Shown: in pieces, positions 27,701-35,300 of the stretch
Position numbering within the stretch: the first letter of the stretch is position 1
Layout: every line of letters begins with the position of its first letter
NCBI GenBank assembly: GCA_944381325.1
Contig: CALWKS010000004.1
Span: 1-64,000, forward strand
DNA: 64,000 bases
Source of the DNA: an uncultured Christensenellaceae bacterium
Lineage (GTDB): Bacteria; Bacillota; Clostridia; Christensenellales; UBA3700
Direction: 5' to 3'
Notes under the pieces: model-generated
The model's input: the letters and a program-made list of their open reading frames with translations, nothing else
Told to the model about the DNA's origin: nothing
The model's database searches: none
Position numbers and translations under genes: made by a program

Positions 27701-27976
27701 TCCGCATAATGAACACACATACTCTGTAATCCCTTGCGTATTGCACGAAGATTGAGTAACTTTTTGCTCATAAGAATGTCCGGTTGCTTTTACTGTGCGC
27801 TTTTCTGTTTCACCGCACTGACAATACCTTATTTCTTCGCCGTCATGAGTACAGTCCGCTTGGACCTCCGTTTTCCATTCTCCGTAGACGTGTTCATGCT
27901 TTTCCTGAACAGTACACGCTGATATAATGCAAAGCACTACAAATAAAAAACATATTATAATCGCTGTTTTCTTCAT
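18704..27976 (-). CDS. Giant Cys-rich repeat lipoprotein with BspA-type leucine-rich repeats (3,090 residues)
   Basis: The second ATG (27976) fits the ribosome site GGAGAG better than the one at 27982. A lipoprotein signal ends in IISAC. Domains: Cys units (about 25-505), interrupted by a short BspA-like piece; one InlB/Listeria-Bacteroides-type repeat (505-570, DGYDFAGWYID); a unique beta-rich region (575-1195); a long array of Cys units (1195-2440); and BspA/LRR_5 repeats (2465-3090, such as IGNRAFYGCISLRYVNI). Each unit is about 40 residues: GHxY, then PTCTExGY, then CxxCG, then IPALGH. I count about 36 units, so well over 100 Cys. Three Cys and one His per unit could hold zinc, but that is inference. 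It would be anchored on the outer face of the membrane. It is the last gene of the ABC operon. LRR_5 domains suggest adhesion. Confidence 0.8.
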   Translation of the reverse strand: MKKTAIIICFLFVVLCIISACTVQEKHEHVYGEWKTEVQADCTHDGEEIRYCQCGETEKRTVKATGHSYEQKVTQSSCNTQGITEYVCSLCGDSYNEAGEPAYRHKLSDENVCEHCGVKATEGLKYDINAEGTAYILSGIGSATDKDIIIPACFNGKKVKGIATGAFSDIDFIESIFIGENIEYANRYAICNCSSLKNIYISSETLSVDGVLLYGCNSLQSVYYSGTIDDWSKFTGAINGEYNLVADYGHDYHTVLFEEATCVDDGKNVIKCNRCAVEKENILRASGHKISDGEVVEATCEKDGKVTGICDKCGQKTETTIVAKGHVVENYEVTIKATCSQDGEEHGICLECGEDVTRVIPSSGHGEIIFEADGGKCGNNATGVYKCQECGQILSEAGHIFTLSVIASTCSVEGRIVRKCVVCGKTEEESIPATGHVSGEWIDEIKADCTHTGTQKRYCLECGVETDFRETSIAEHNYLYSTDGDGNIVAECSVCGDFYSKRADTIHTVSFDTGGGENIPDMIVSDGESVVAPVPYRDGYDFAGWYIDEDRNNYYNNLPIVKDTVLYADWVESCVYGEYSQNLIEKGVSEDFEYKVESSVKLTDENVSDYITVKSLNDNDVRPVIISSDGDQYVIGTYGAVGGDSYTVQVSDGVVLSERDGNEFSFTVATEEKQNVKIADDVKQIKNEDIYSVYNTEKENVIILYNDLLNIGDKAVVLGDNGEMTSIIEIVGEEAQGAMRKYSYLFSDGNGFFTEYEVFVEKEISGSDIILENGVTEEITQAFMNSPLYFQFENAAETFALNRSEGEYYYGLNKIAVVPAFSAKGKSITFSIKATAEFARLHTVTHQVQSLVTFAMEVETQLSFGVGFSSSRFGTFSINLSARNQTSVNIYLYTGASSKSNEDLYYFKKEFLKLKDEGDRGAFDANGAGAQKDITLGRAGLNVCGFGLSLKIKNNFKFDMVGKLGAEAYFESGADFVLKCKSWNFDTDSSAYARTRVSAYMMGKVEVSDMLSVEVGISFLGIVGADLSFSAGPYVAFGGYCGITSSNFSSIDTASGGYFEVGVKLNAKIHAYAGILFWYKHWNRDLFNQKIVLASAGNKKLVIGFEKRNDECYTDADFEKVISCNDIVDRSALIQDLSSMSTKYEDVKCKYYLLEDIPYVTMDVDGNIVLEGCDSYDFEIPVKVVSGDIFKYVTVRIHVDHEHVMGEWEYLKKPTCIDEGKEIRTCKNCSYSEHRSVSATGHFFGEWTVSEEPTCTVDGIEVRKCTECKAFEERTLDAVGHRYINHICSACGDCDHEFIREDVSEKYLRTEANCLESATYFYSCPYCDGKTSEKWFSYGDPVGHIYSDNYTCHDRECVVCAHIELASTEHDFTDWLPVDISECTQIEYNVRMCKDCGYIETDHDGGVIHAHEFVNMPEEATCTQSGYEFRYVCVNCGYEPEGCKKILPPKGHNIIFSDLGETHRGECSECGYLLNETAHSFSEWDTVAEAGCITEGLLRRTCSVCGHVEVEILEAVGHKYVSSTVEATCTDAGYVYHECSVCKDNYISDNTPALGHDYAVVEGKEPTCTEKGYKDYHKCARCGDNDFAEIAALGHDYIIMTGKEPTCTESGYSDYSECTRCKDVQGRKELSATGHKYGEWEVVTSPSCTENGLEKRICGNCVNTETRVVYALGHDTERHEGKEPTCTESGYNDYVVCRRCDYTTYAEIPAIGHMYSLIEGLPATCTENGYTEYTECKNCGDKQGYQVLPAKGHSYGEWLQESEPSCEKEGVLKRVCDSCGEKEYSYISALGHDFEQIDGLPATCTDEGYSSYTKCKRCGKTEGFLILPPNGHEFEHYEGKEPDCTHEGYSDYDVCSVCGFSTYTSIPAKGHELTFYEKKEPTCTESGYEAYEECSVCGHTTRTDIPATGHDYEEIEGKEPTCTEKGHTGYSQCVNCGDKIGFSELEAKGHQFSDWVTVKENTCTEDGEEERSCTACNITENRTVKAKGHDFEEFEGKEATCTESGYQAYEICKTCGYSTYKEIAAKGHDYGAWTVTKTETCTEDGLKIRICSRCSDEQSEIIPKKGHDITHYEAKQPTCTDVGHNAYDICSECDYSTYEEIPELGHAYEAISELEPTCTEKGHSAYERCTRCADKKGFVEIDALGHSFGEWTELSSPDCTKSGKESRICASCGEKEERVIPALGHDIEKHTGKAPTCFESGWADYETCNRCEYSTYEKLPKLEHSYVKNVIAPTCTEKGYTVNTCKYCGDSYISDYVEALDHDYIEKAVSPTCTENGYTLYQCNNCEHSYKGDYVQSLGHLFAQDWTTDAQSHYLRCTREGCGEQSRYGAHVYGSWETVKEPTCSAVGQKERRCNVCGYCQSNVVSMLLHECEYTTETVKVEGGIDVTVYEICKNCDYRKEETSTFIHVHYKDPEIILPVAPTCTKDGSSVGLKCSECGEILDAPEVISALGHDFVNGECTRCGEMEESLYFALNSDGTSYEVTSVGSITDENIVIPSEYRGLPVVGIAEGAFENCSHIRSVYIPSSVVNIGNRAFYGCISLRYVNISDGVVGAGEYAFSECTSLTEVIIPGSLTSLGKGAFKNCRNIKGITLSAGITSIEEETFSGCSALTDVDMSQIVFIGNRAFAGCVSLKVVNINDNIQYIESEAFAECMGIVKLDIGTSLWYIGDNAFTSCVNLIEISVDSGNADYLAVENCLVEKQTGRLVLINSSGIIPADERITAVGSYVFGKFKRITEVTIPDNIEIIEANAFENCISLMRVTVGRGVTEIQPYAFSGCSKLLEVVNKSSLNIVKGASDNGYIAYYAVSVTDSDAQKLFVKDADGYVFYSDETGANYLVGYEGNKSDLTLPESFNGENYEIFRYAFAESDVESVILSEGVTSIGVQAFYNSKKLKHIHVSSGVKNIEPSAFRGCSELSSITVDEDNGIYAGVQNCIIDKNNKMLVVGCKNSVIPADGTVEIIGDSAFFACEGLESIIIPSGIKEIKASAFYGCTSLSNIVLGADLIKIGDSAFRNCTMLGSVELPASVNYIGKYAFDGDKELKSVVFINQNGWFFTPDSMADSGVSQNVSVASTNAEKLSSTHSGYYWKRV

Positions 27977-28003
27977 AATCATCTCTCCTCTTCCGAAATA
28001 TCG

Positions 28004-30280
28004 TCAACACAATGAACAGCCAAAAGATGCCATACCTATTTTTATCTGATAACAAACCAATGCCGAAAACAAAACCGAAACCGCCAGGACGAAAATCATA
28101 ACGACAGCTGTTTCGCAAACTGCTATCTTAATTATCATTTTTCTGTCCGCTCCTGACAACCTGTAGCAACAGAATTCTTTTTTTCTGCGAGCATAAGATA
28201 CTGCAAATAAATTTATCGCCGCGACCAAAGTCATTATTATATTGCCGCCGAAGTAATAACGGGCAGCGCTGAGATATACGTTGACTCTGAACGAATATGT
28301 TTCGAATAATTTTACTCCGTTTGTAACAACTGCTCCGTAAGTGTCGGAAACAGATTTTAACGCTTCGTAACATTGACTTTCGCTTCCTTCTTTTGCCGAA
28401 ACGGTAAGTATGTCTTTATCGCTTCCTACAAAAGAGCTGTCGATTATCGCAAAAAAATCCATTCCTTTAATTACAGCCGCAATGGTAAACGTATAATCTT
28501 CGTTGTATATTTTAATTTGAATATTGTCTCCGTTTTCCAGTCCGAATAATTTTGCAAGAGAATCCGATACAACCACCTCGTTGCCTTCAGGAATATTGTA
28601 GTCTCCTTCTATACCTCTCAGCATACTCTTTTCCTCTATCGAGACCAGATTTATCTTTGTGTGATTTTCTAAAACGGCTCCTCCGTAAAAGAACATCCTT
28701 TTACAATCCTCCGTATATTGCGATTCTTCCACCTTTTGACACAAATCTTCTTTCGCACTCAACATTATGTAGTCCGCATTGATTACTTCTGAATAATCTT
28801 TCAACTGAGTTTCTCCATACGACATTGTGGCAAACAATCCGCTGACGATCACGAAAGTTACGGTTATAAGTCTGGCAAAATTGTGCAATTCAAATACCTG
28901 CGCGGTATTTTTTACTGCGCATTTAAACGCGGGGATTTCCAATGCTTTAAATTTATCCATAATTTTTCCGACTGTCGTCAAGGTATATTTCATAAGCAAA
29001 GGCATTCCTTTGATTATTATCAATACGCTTATTACAGCCACAGGGACTGCGATCAGATAAGCGTCTTTCGTTTTTACTACAGATTCAAGAATCAATCCTG
29101 CAAACAAGATGACGGTTTCTATACACAACAATACAGGAAAAGACCTGGACAGTTTTTCTTTTTTCGCACTGTTAAAAACAATAAATACTGTTACGCTTAA
29201 CAGACATGCAAAAAGCTCTACGACCGCACATGATATCAGACCGCTGATGCTGACACCCAGTTTTGCGAATTCGAATAAGTTCTGCAAAGGATACATGATC
29301 GCTGCCGCAACGGCAGTTCCAACAAATAATGCCAACAATGAGTATGCTGCTATTTCAGAAAATATCCCCGATACAATTCTGCCGTATCCTGAACCTGCCA
29401 TCAAAAAACAATCAATATTGCTTTTTCTTTTTTTATAAAGGACTCCGGTCGAACAGTATATAAGCGTAAAAACGATGACAGCAGACAATATCGCCATTAC
29501 CGAGAATATTATTCTGAGTATTTTTGTACCGTAATCACTGATTTTGTTTTCTCCGCACTTAATTATCTGCCAGTCTGCAAAATCGCTATTCAGAATCTGT
29601 TCTTTAATGTATTCAGTTTTTATCGGATCTGCAATCTTGATATATATTTCAGAAAACGGCAGATTATTGTTGTCAAAAGCGGCAAACACGGGAGATTTTG
29701 CAATAAGAATGTCTATTATCCCCGACATTGAAACCATAACATCGTATTCGCCGGCAAATTTTGAAGTTGCAATGCCTCTTACCGTATACTCTTTTTCCTC
29801 TCCTATAATGTCATAGGAGATCTTGTCTCCGATTGACAAAGAATTATCGTCAGCGTATTTTGCGCTTATAAACACAGTTTCGTTTAAATTGGAAACCTTA
29901 ACGTCGCCGTATTCAAAAAACTTTATATCGAAAACATTATCAACCCTGTAAAAATCTGTTGCTACTGCAAACAAAAAATCATCCTCAGTGGTAAAAGGCA
30001 ATACGTAACACCCGCAAAAAGCGTCATCTCCCGACAACAACTTCTCTATTTTTTGCGAACCTGCAAAACTCATTTCAGAGCTTGCCTTAGGCTTTAAAAT
30101 CAAATCCGCTTTTCCTTGTGATGATTCGATTCTTGCAGAGTCCTCTTTCTCAACCCCTTTTATAATTTCATACGAAAACAGCATTACTGAAAATGAAACT
30201 GTAAGCATGACAATCAGCAGCAGAGATTGCCAGGGACTTTTTTTTATGCTGTTTATTATGTACTTCATCATAACTTTCAT
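28004..30280 (-). CDS. FtsX/MacB-type ABC transporter permease
   Basis: The 758-residue protein has an N-terminal membrane segment (about 17-36, LLLIVMLTVSFSVMLFSYEI), a large outer domain (about 40-245), three membrane segments (about 255-370), a central pair near 385-425, a second outer domain (about 480-655) and a final group of segments. This doubled FtsX layout is typical of lipoprotein-release and peptide-export permeases in Firmicutes. Its start overlaps the ATPase gene by four bases. It lies between two giant lipoprotein genes, 28 bases ahead of the 3,090-residue one. A role in exporting, releasing or sensing those lipoproteins, or in resistance to a peptide, is inferred from context. 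Confidence 0.85.
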   Translation of the reverse strand: MKVMMKYIINSIKKSPWQSLLLIVMLTVSFSVMLFSYEIIKGVEKEDSARIESSQGKADLILKPKASSEMSFAGSQKIEKLLSGDDAFCGCYVLPFTTEDDFLFAVATDFYRVDNVFDIKFFEYGDVKVSNLNETVFISAKYADDNSLSIGDKISYDIIGEEKEYTVRGIATSKFAGEYDVMVSMSGIIDILIAKSPVFAAFDNNNLPFSEIYIKIADPIKTEYIKEQILNSDFADWQIIKCGENKISDYGTKILRIIFSVMAILSAVIVFTLIYCSTGVLYKKRKSNIDCFLMAGSGYGRIVSGIFSEIAAYSLLALFVGTAVAAAIMYPLQNLFEFAKLGVSISGLISCAVVELFACLLSVTVFIVFNSAKKEKLSRSFPVLLCIETVILFAGLILESVVKTKDAYLIAVPVAVISVLIIIKGMPLLMKYTLTTVGKIMDKFKALEIPAFKCAVKNTAQVFELHNFARLITVTFVIVSGLFATMSYGETQLKDYSEVINADYIMLSAKEDLCQKVEESQYTEDCKRMFFYGGAVLENHTKINLVSIEEKSMLRGIEGDYNIPEGNEVVVSDSLAKLFGLENGDNIQIKIYNEDYTFTIAAVIKGMDFFAIIDSSFVGSDKDILTVSAKEGSESQCYEALKSVSDTYGAVVTNGVKLFETYSFRVNVYLSAARYYFGGNIIMTLVAAINLFAVSYARRKKEFCCYRLSGADRKMIIKIAVCETAVVMIFVLAVSVLFSALVCYQIKIGMASFGCSLC

Positions 30281-30945
30281 ATCTGAAGTACTCCGTCCGA
30301 TATCTTTATTATGTTGTCTTTTTCACTAACTGCCTCAGCAAGTTTTACGCTGTGTGTGATATGCAATATTGTGGTGCCGTATTCTTTATTAATTTCTTTT
30401 AATAGGCATAAAACATTGTATGTATTTAGCGTATCCAGACTACTCGTAGGTTCGTCAAGAAAAAGTACGGGCGGGTTGTAAACCAAAGCGCGGGCAATCG
30501 CTACCCTCTGCTGCTGTCCTCCCGACAGTTCTTCAGGAAATTTTTTCATCGCCGTAAACGGCAAATTCAATCTTTCTGCAATATCATATGCCTTTTCCCG
30601 TGCGTGTTCTGAATTCTTATTTAAAATAAGTGGCAGCGTGATATTGTCAAGAGCTGTCAATGTTGAAATAAGAGAAAAGTTCTGATAAACAACTCCCATT
30701 TCAGTTCTTCTGAAAAGGGCCTTTTCTTTTTCGGTCATGCCGAATAGGTTTTTTGAACGCACTACAACACTGCCTTCGTCAGGGCGTCTTATTCCTGCAA
30801 GTATCTCAAGCAAAGTAGTTTTTCCGCTTCCGCTCGCTCCCATAAGCGTAACAAAGCTGCCTTTTTCTATACTTAAAGAAATACCTTTCAGACAAGGTTC
30901 TCCGTTATAATCTTTTTTTATTCCTTCAGTCTGTATTTCAATCAT
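30277..30945 (-). CDS. MacB/LolD-type ABC transporter ATPase
   Basis: The 222-residue protein has Walker A GASGSGKTT (about 36-44), a Q loop in VVYQNFSLI, the signature LSGGQQQR (about 142), Walker B VLFLDEPTSSLD and a switch His in ILHITHS. The LFLDEPTSSLD form and short length are typical of the MacB/LolD/FtsE group, which works with FtsX-type permeases by mechanotransmission rather than by passing a solute across the membrane. It overlaps the lipoprotein gene before it by eight bases and the permease gene after it by four, so the three are translationally coupled. Confidence 0.92.
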   Translation of the reverse strand: MIEIQTEGIKKDYNGEPCLKGISLSIEKGSFVTLMGASGSGKTTLLEILAGIRRPDEGSVVVRSKNLFGMTEKEKALFRRTEMGVVYQNFSLISTLTALDNITLPLILNKNSEHAREKAYDIAERLNLPFTAMKKFPEELSGGQQQRVAIARALVYNPPVLFLDEPTSSLDTLNTYNVLCLLKEINKEYGTTILHITHSVKLAEAVSEKDNIIKISDGVLQI

Positions 30946-32287
30946 TTCCGTAAATTAAAAACGCTGCAATAGGCGATTTGAATAAAATATATGCTTTCAG
31001 ATTACCTTCATATTTACCTTGTTTTGCTTCTTCGGATATTTCTGCCCAATCCTTACTTTTTTCAGATTGCAAAAACGAAAGATATTTGTTTTTTTCTGCA
31101 GAATCGTTTATCAGCAATATATAACTTTCATCTGAAAGCAAACCGTCTAAAACAACGTCAAGCCCTCTGTGCAATCTTTCATTTTCTCTTGTTATCAATT
31201 TTGCTATGAAAGTCTGAAATCCGTCTTTTAAAAGGATTTCTGTTTCCTCTACAGAAACACTCCGTATAACATCAGAAACAACGGATACAAAAGCACTTAT
31301 CCCTTTTGCAAGTTCAAGCACTTCGCCTCGTTTCAGAGCGTTATCGATTATGTTTTTTTCAAGAGCCGTTTCTTGCAAAAACTCTCGCGCTATCAGCAAT
31401 ACTTCTTGCCAGCCTTCTGCCGTAAGCTCAATGCCGTCGATCGCATCCGCATAAAGCTTTAAAATTTCTCTTATTTCCGATGCTGAATAATCTGAAAAAT
31501 CCGTTGATACATCTTCTTCTGTATTAAAAACTGTAACCGCATAAATTAACCTGGTGAGCACCGAGAAATTTTCAACTCCTATCAGATTTTCAATCCCTTC
31601 TTTTCTTGCGGCATATCTTTCAGCAAATTCCAGATAAAACTCATATCCGCTTCCGTATTGCTCGTATTTTTCTATACTGCGGTTTTTCATATATTCAAAA
31701 TATTCTGACGTGAAAGCGTAAAAAAGCTTCCCGCATTTATCAACTCCCGCAACAGAAACGACATCTGAGTATACGCTTGCAAAAGCCACTAGCAAAGACT
31801 TATGCGTAAGTCCGTTTTCTTTCTGATCTTTTAATGCCGTCAATAATTCTTCTTTTGAAGCCTCGATCTTTCTGACGATCTTCATAAAGTCATTTTGCAC
31901 AATGCCGCAACTTTCGAAACATTTAACAAAATTGTTTTTAAGATATTTTTTTATCTCTTCCTGCATTGTTAATGAAAGAGCGTTTTCGTCTGCAATCTTC
32001 GCAAAATCATAAATTATACCGAAAAATATATCTGTCGCTGTGTTTACCGCTCCTTCCTCATAGGCAACCGGCTTTTGAAATTCTTCTCCTCCTTCCTGAC
32101 CTTGCTGACTGTTGTCGTTGCCGTCGCCGTCACTTTCTCCGGGGTTCTCAGGCACTTGACCGTCGGTTGTGTCGTCTTCAATTTCAATACCGTAAATCAA
32201 AGACTCATTCCCTTTACAAGCGACAAGCCCCGTAAAAATTACGAGGCACATAATGGACACTATTGTAAACAACGCGATTTTTTTCAT
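30938..32287 (-). CDS. Lipoprotein of unknown function in the giant-lipoprotein ABC operon
   Basis: Taking the ATG at 32287 (SD GAGGG) gives 449 residues; the frame's earlier ATG at 32317 lies inside a hairpin and adds no signal features. The signal peptide ends in the lipobox GLVAC. A low-complexity acidic linker follows (about residues 35-75, rich in Gly, Asp, Glu, Asn and Gln), then a helical domain of about 370 residues with no Cys-unit repeats. I do not recognise the domain. As a tethered helical protein encoded directly before the ATPase and permease, it could be the extracytoplasmic partner or chaperone of that transporter for the giant lipoproteins. That is inference from order alone. 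Confidence 0.65.
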   Translation of the reverse strand: MKKIALFTIVSIMCLVIFTGLVACKGNESLIYGIEIEDDTTDGQVPENPGESDGDGNDNSQQGQEGGEEFQKPVAYEEGAVNTATDIFFGIIYDFAKIADENALSLTMQEEIKKYLKNNFVKCFESCGIVQNDFMKIVRKIEASKEELLTALKDQKENGLTHKSLLVAFASVYSDVVSVAGVDKCGKLFYAFTSEYFEYMKNRSIEKYEQYGSGYEFYLEFAERYAARKEGIENLIGVENFSVLTRLIYAVTVFNTEEDVSTDFSDYSASEIREILKLYADAIDGIELTAEGWQEVLLIAREFLQETALEKNIIDNALKRGEVLELAKGISAFVSVVSDVIRSVSVEETEILLKDGFQTFIAKLITRENERLHRGLDVVLDGLLSDESYILLINDSAEKNKYLSFLQSEKSKDWAEISEEAKQGKYEGNLKAYILFKSPIAAFLIYGND

Positions 32288-32297
32288 ATTAACCCTC

Positions 32298-32329
32298 AAA
32301 GGCAAAGGGGGAAACACCCCTTTGCCTTT
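32298..32329 (-). terminator. Intercistronic hairpin between the 2,224-residue and 449-residue lipoprotein genes
   Basis: A perfect 13-bp stem AAAGGCAAAGGGG/CCCCTTTGCCTTT (32298-32310, 32317-32329) with a 6-base loop lies between the two genes and ends about ten bases before the downstream start codon. No T-run follows on the minus strand, so it is more likely an RNA-stability or translation-tuning element than a full terminator. Confidence 0.55.
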
Positions 32330-32340
32330 AAATTCAACCG

Positions 32341-35300
32341 TTATTGTTCTGAAACTGACGGTCCTCCTTCAGCAAAAGTTATTCCGTAGTCAAGATTTCC
32401 TCCCTCTCCTTCGGGAACAAAACTGATTCTTACGTCATAATCTTCTGCAACAAGACCCAGCTGCGCGATTTTTGCTTCAACGTCTGCTTTGCTTACCTTG
32501 ACATATCCGCTGTTTGCGTATGTCGGCACGTTTTCTATAGCGATATCGGCAATGAGAACTTCTTCGCCTCCGACCTTCGGAATAAGAGTAACGTTGAAGA
32601 TAAAGCTGTATATCGAATTGTTTGCATAGCCTACGACATACTCTGTTTCAGTACTCATATCCTCGAGAACTATATCACCGTCAGCGCCTGTAAAATTGAT
32701 AAGCCCGCAAACATCGCATACCCACCAGCCATTTTCTTCGTCCTTAACGTAATTGTGATATCCTTCATAATCATAATAAATGTTTTCGGTTTTTTCACAG
32801 AAAAGACATTTATTCGCTATGATTCCCGGCTGAGTACACGTAGCGTGAGATGTTTGTTCTTTCTGTTCGTTGAGAATGTGATACTCTTCCCAGTGCTGCC
32901 ATTCCAAAGGAACTTTTTCCAGCTCGGATTCGCTGACAGCTATTTGTTGAGCTTGACGTCTCATACACTTTGAGGTATCGTATTCGAACTTTTCCAGCAT
33001 CACCATTCCGATTTCGTCATTCTGAATATATCTGCTGAGAATTTCCCAATCGCTCATTTTACCATCTACGATAAATTTCTGATAATTTTCTTTTAACGTC
33101 TCTGTTCCGCTTTTTGAAAAAACATCCTTTCTCATCGACAAGACGTTCCCATCAGGATCTTTTTCAGTCGTGACGATTTCAGTACTTTCAATATAACCGC
33201 AAGCGCATGTGATCTTATTCGTAACTACTTCAACCGTGTTACCCGCCTCGTTAACATACTCGTCGGTCGTCGTTTCTGTTGTCGTTATATGATTTTTTGA
33301 CAGGTTGCCGACATATGGTCCAGAGATCACCGTTCCGTCATCTTTTATAAATTTAATGCTTTCGTATTCTGAACATCCTTCTCTTGTGTAATCTTTTACT
33401 GCTTTAAATGTGAATCCGCAAAGAGGATCTGTAACGGCACAGGTATAAGTATATTCTTCTCTGTCCATTTTCCCGTCTTCGTCAAAATCGAAAGCTTGAG
33501 AATTCAATTCAAAATCACATTCGCCTTCGGTATGATAAGAAAATTCTTTTCCGCAAGCGCAGACATTAATAATTATATAACTGTCGCATACGCAGCCGTA
33601 ATCTCTCAGATCTACTTTGCCGTAATACCTTTCGTGCCAGAAAATTTCTTTTTCTTCCTGTTCACCGCAGTAAATACACCTTTTTACGACATTAACGCCG
33701 TCTTCACAGCTTTCACCTTTCAGCGATGAGCTGACGAGTTCGTAAACGTGTTCCTCATATTTACGCTCGTTTCTCAATATTTCAATTCTGTTGCCGTTAT
33801 CGTAAACATAATATGTTTCCTCTTGCATTATCTCGCATCCGTTCTTGCTTGATATCGCTTCCAATTCATATTTGAAAGAACAGTTTACGCAGGTATAATA
33901 TGTGATAACACGATTGTCTGAAAGATATTCGCTTTCCTGTTCAAAAGAACAATTAATGTCTAAGTATGAGCCGTTATTTTCATATCCGCACATACATTTA
34001 TTTGTTACTATCTTTCCGCCGCAATCGCAACCGTACTGCGACAAATCTGTTTCAAAACTCTGTTGTACGTGATTATAAACTATCTTATCCGATTCTTCAT
34101 ATCCGCATACTTCGCATATTCTGATGACCTTGACGCCTCCTTCGCACCCTAATTGCGGATTTATAAGTTCGGCATATTCCTTCATAGTATGCATCCCTTC
34201 CTCTGTACATGAAGAGTAAAATTTAGCATACCATTCGGTCTGATAGTACCAATCAATATTGTCTTCAGAAATTACAGAGTCGTCCACGTCGATAAAGATC
34301 TTGTTTGTGTTGACTCTCTTGCATTCATCCGGTAGGTAGCTCTCTTCATTGACATCCAACAGTTTTACAACAACGCCGCCTTTCTCGTAAGAAAACTTTC
34401 TGAAGTCATAATTTATACCGTTTTTATCGTCATATATTGAAAAGCCTTTTTGTTCAAAAATGTACTCGCTTTCTTTTATGTCATATCTGTTTTCTTTACC
34501 GCACGGACAATAACGCTTATACAGTATGTCCTCTGTAATTCCGAATTCGCTGAGATCGACAATCTCCTCGATCCAATGATGACCTTCCGTATATAACTTA
34601 TTGATATAACCGCAATCCTTGCACACGTAAATGATCTCTACGCCTGCATCGCAGTCTTCTATACCTCCGATAAAATTCCAGCTTACATCATAATTGTGGT
34701 CTACGTATTCACTGTGTTCGATATTGACAAAACCGCACTTATCGCAGACATAAACGTCATTTGAGGGAGTTGCACAATCTATAGCAGGAGTGCTTAATTC
34801 ATCATCATAGACATAATTGTGCTGCGAATCGTAGTAAACAATTCCTGTCGCGCGATCGTAATAGAAGGAAACTCTGGTGGTAAGTCCTTCCATAGGAAGT
34901 TCTACAGGGATTATTTCTCCGTTATCTATCCTGTACAATATCAGATCTTTTCCTTCCATCGGGACATTACAATTGATACCGTAAACCGTACCGCAATCCA
35001 AAGCGGCTTCATCTACATCGTCAGTATCGATATATGTATCAATAACGCCTATCGCTAAATACTCGCTCCATACACCGTTGATATTAAAATTGAAATATTT
35101 GTTTGTTACCGGAATCTTAACGTGCAATCTGCCGTCTTCAACGATAAATTCTATTTCTTCGGATTCTCCTTCGACTTTTCTGAAGTTGAATTCAAAGAGT
35201 TCTTTTACTGTGCCGGAAAATCCTTTATCGTTTATTTCGCTTATCTCCTCAGGATAAAGAGACATTTTTCCGGTGAAACTCATATTGCCGTTGCAATTGC

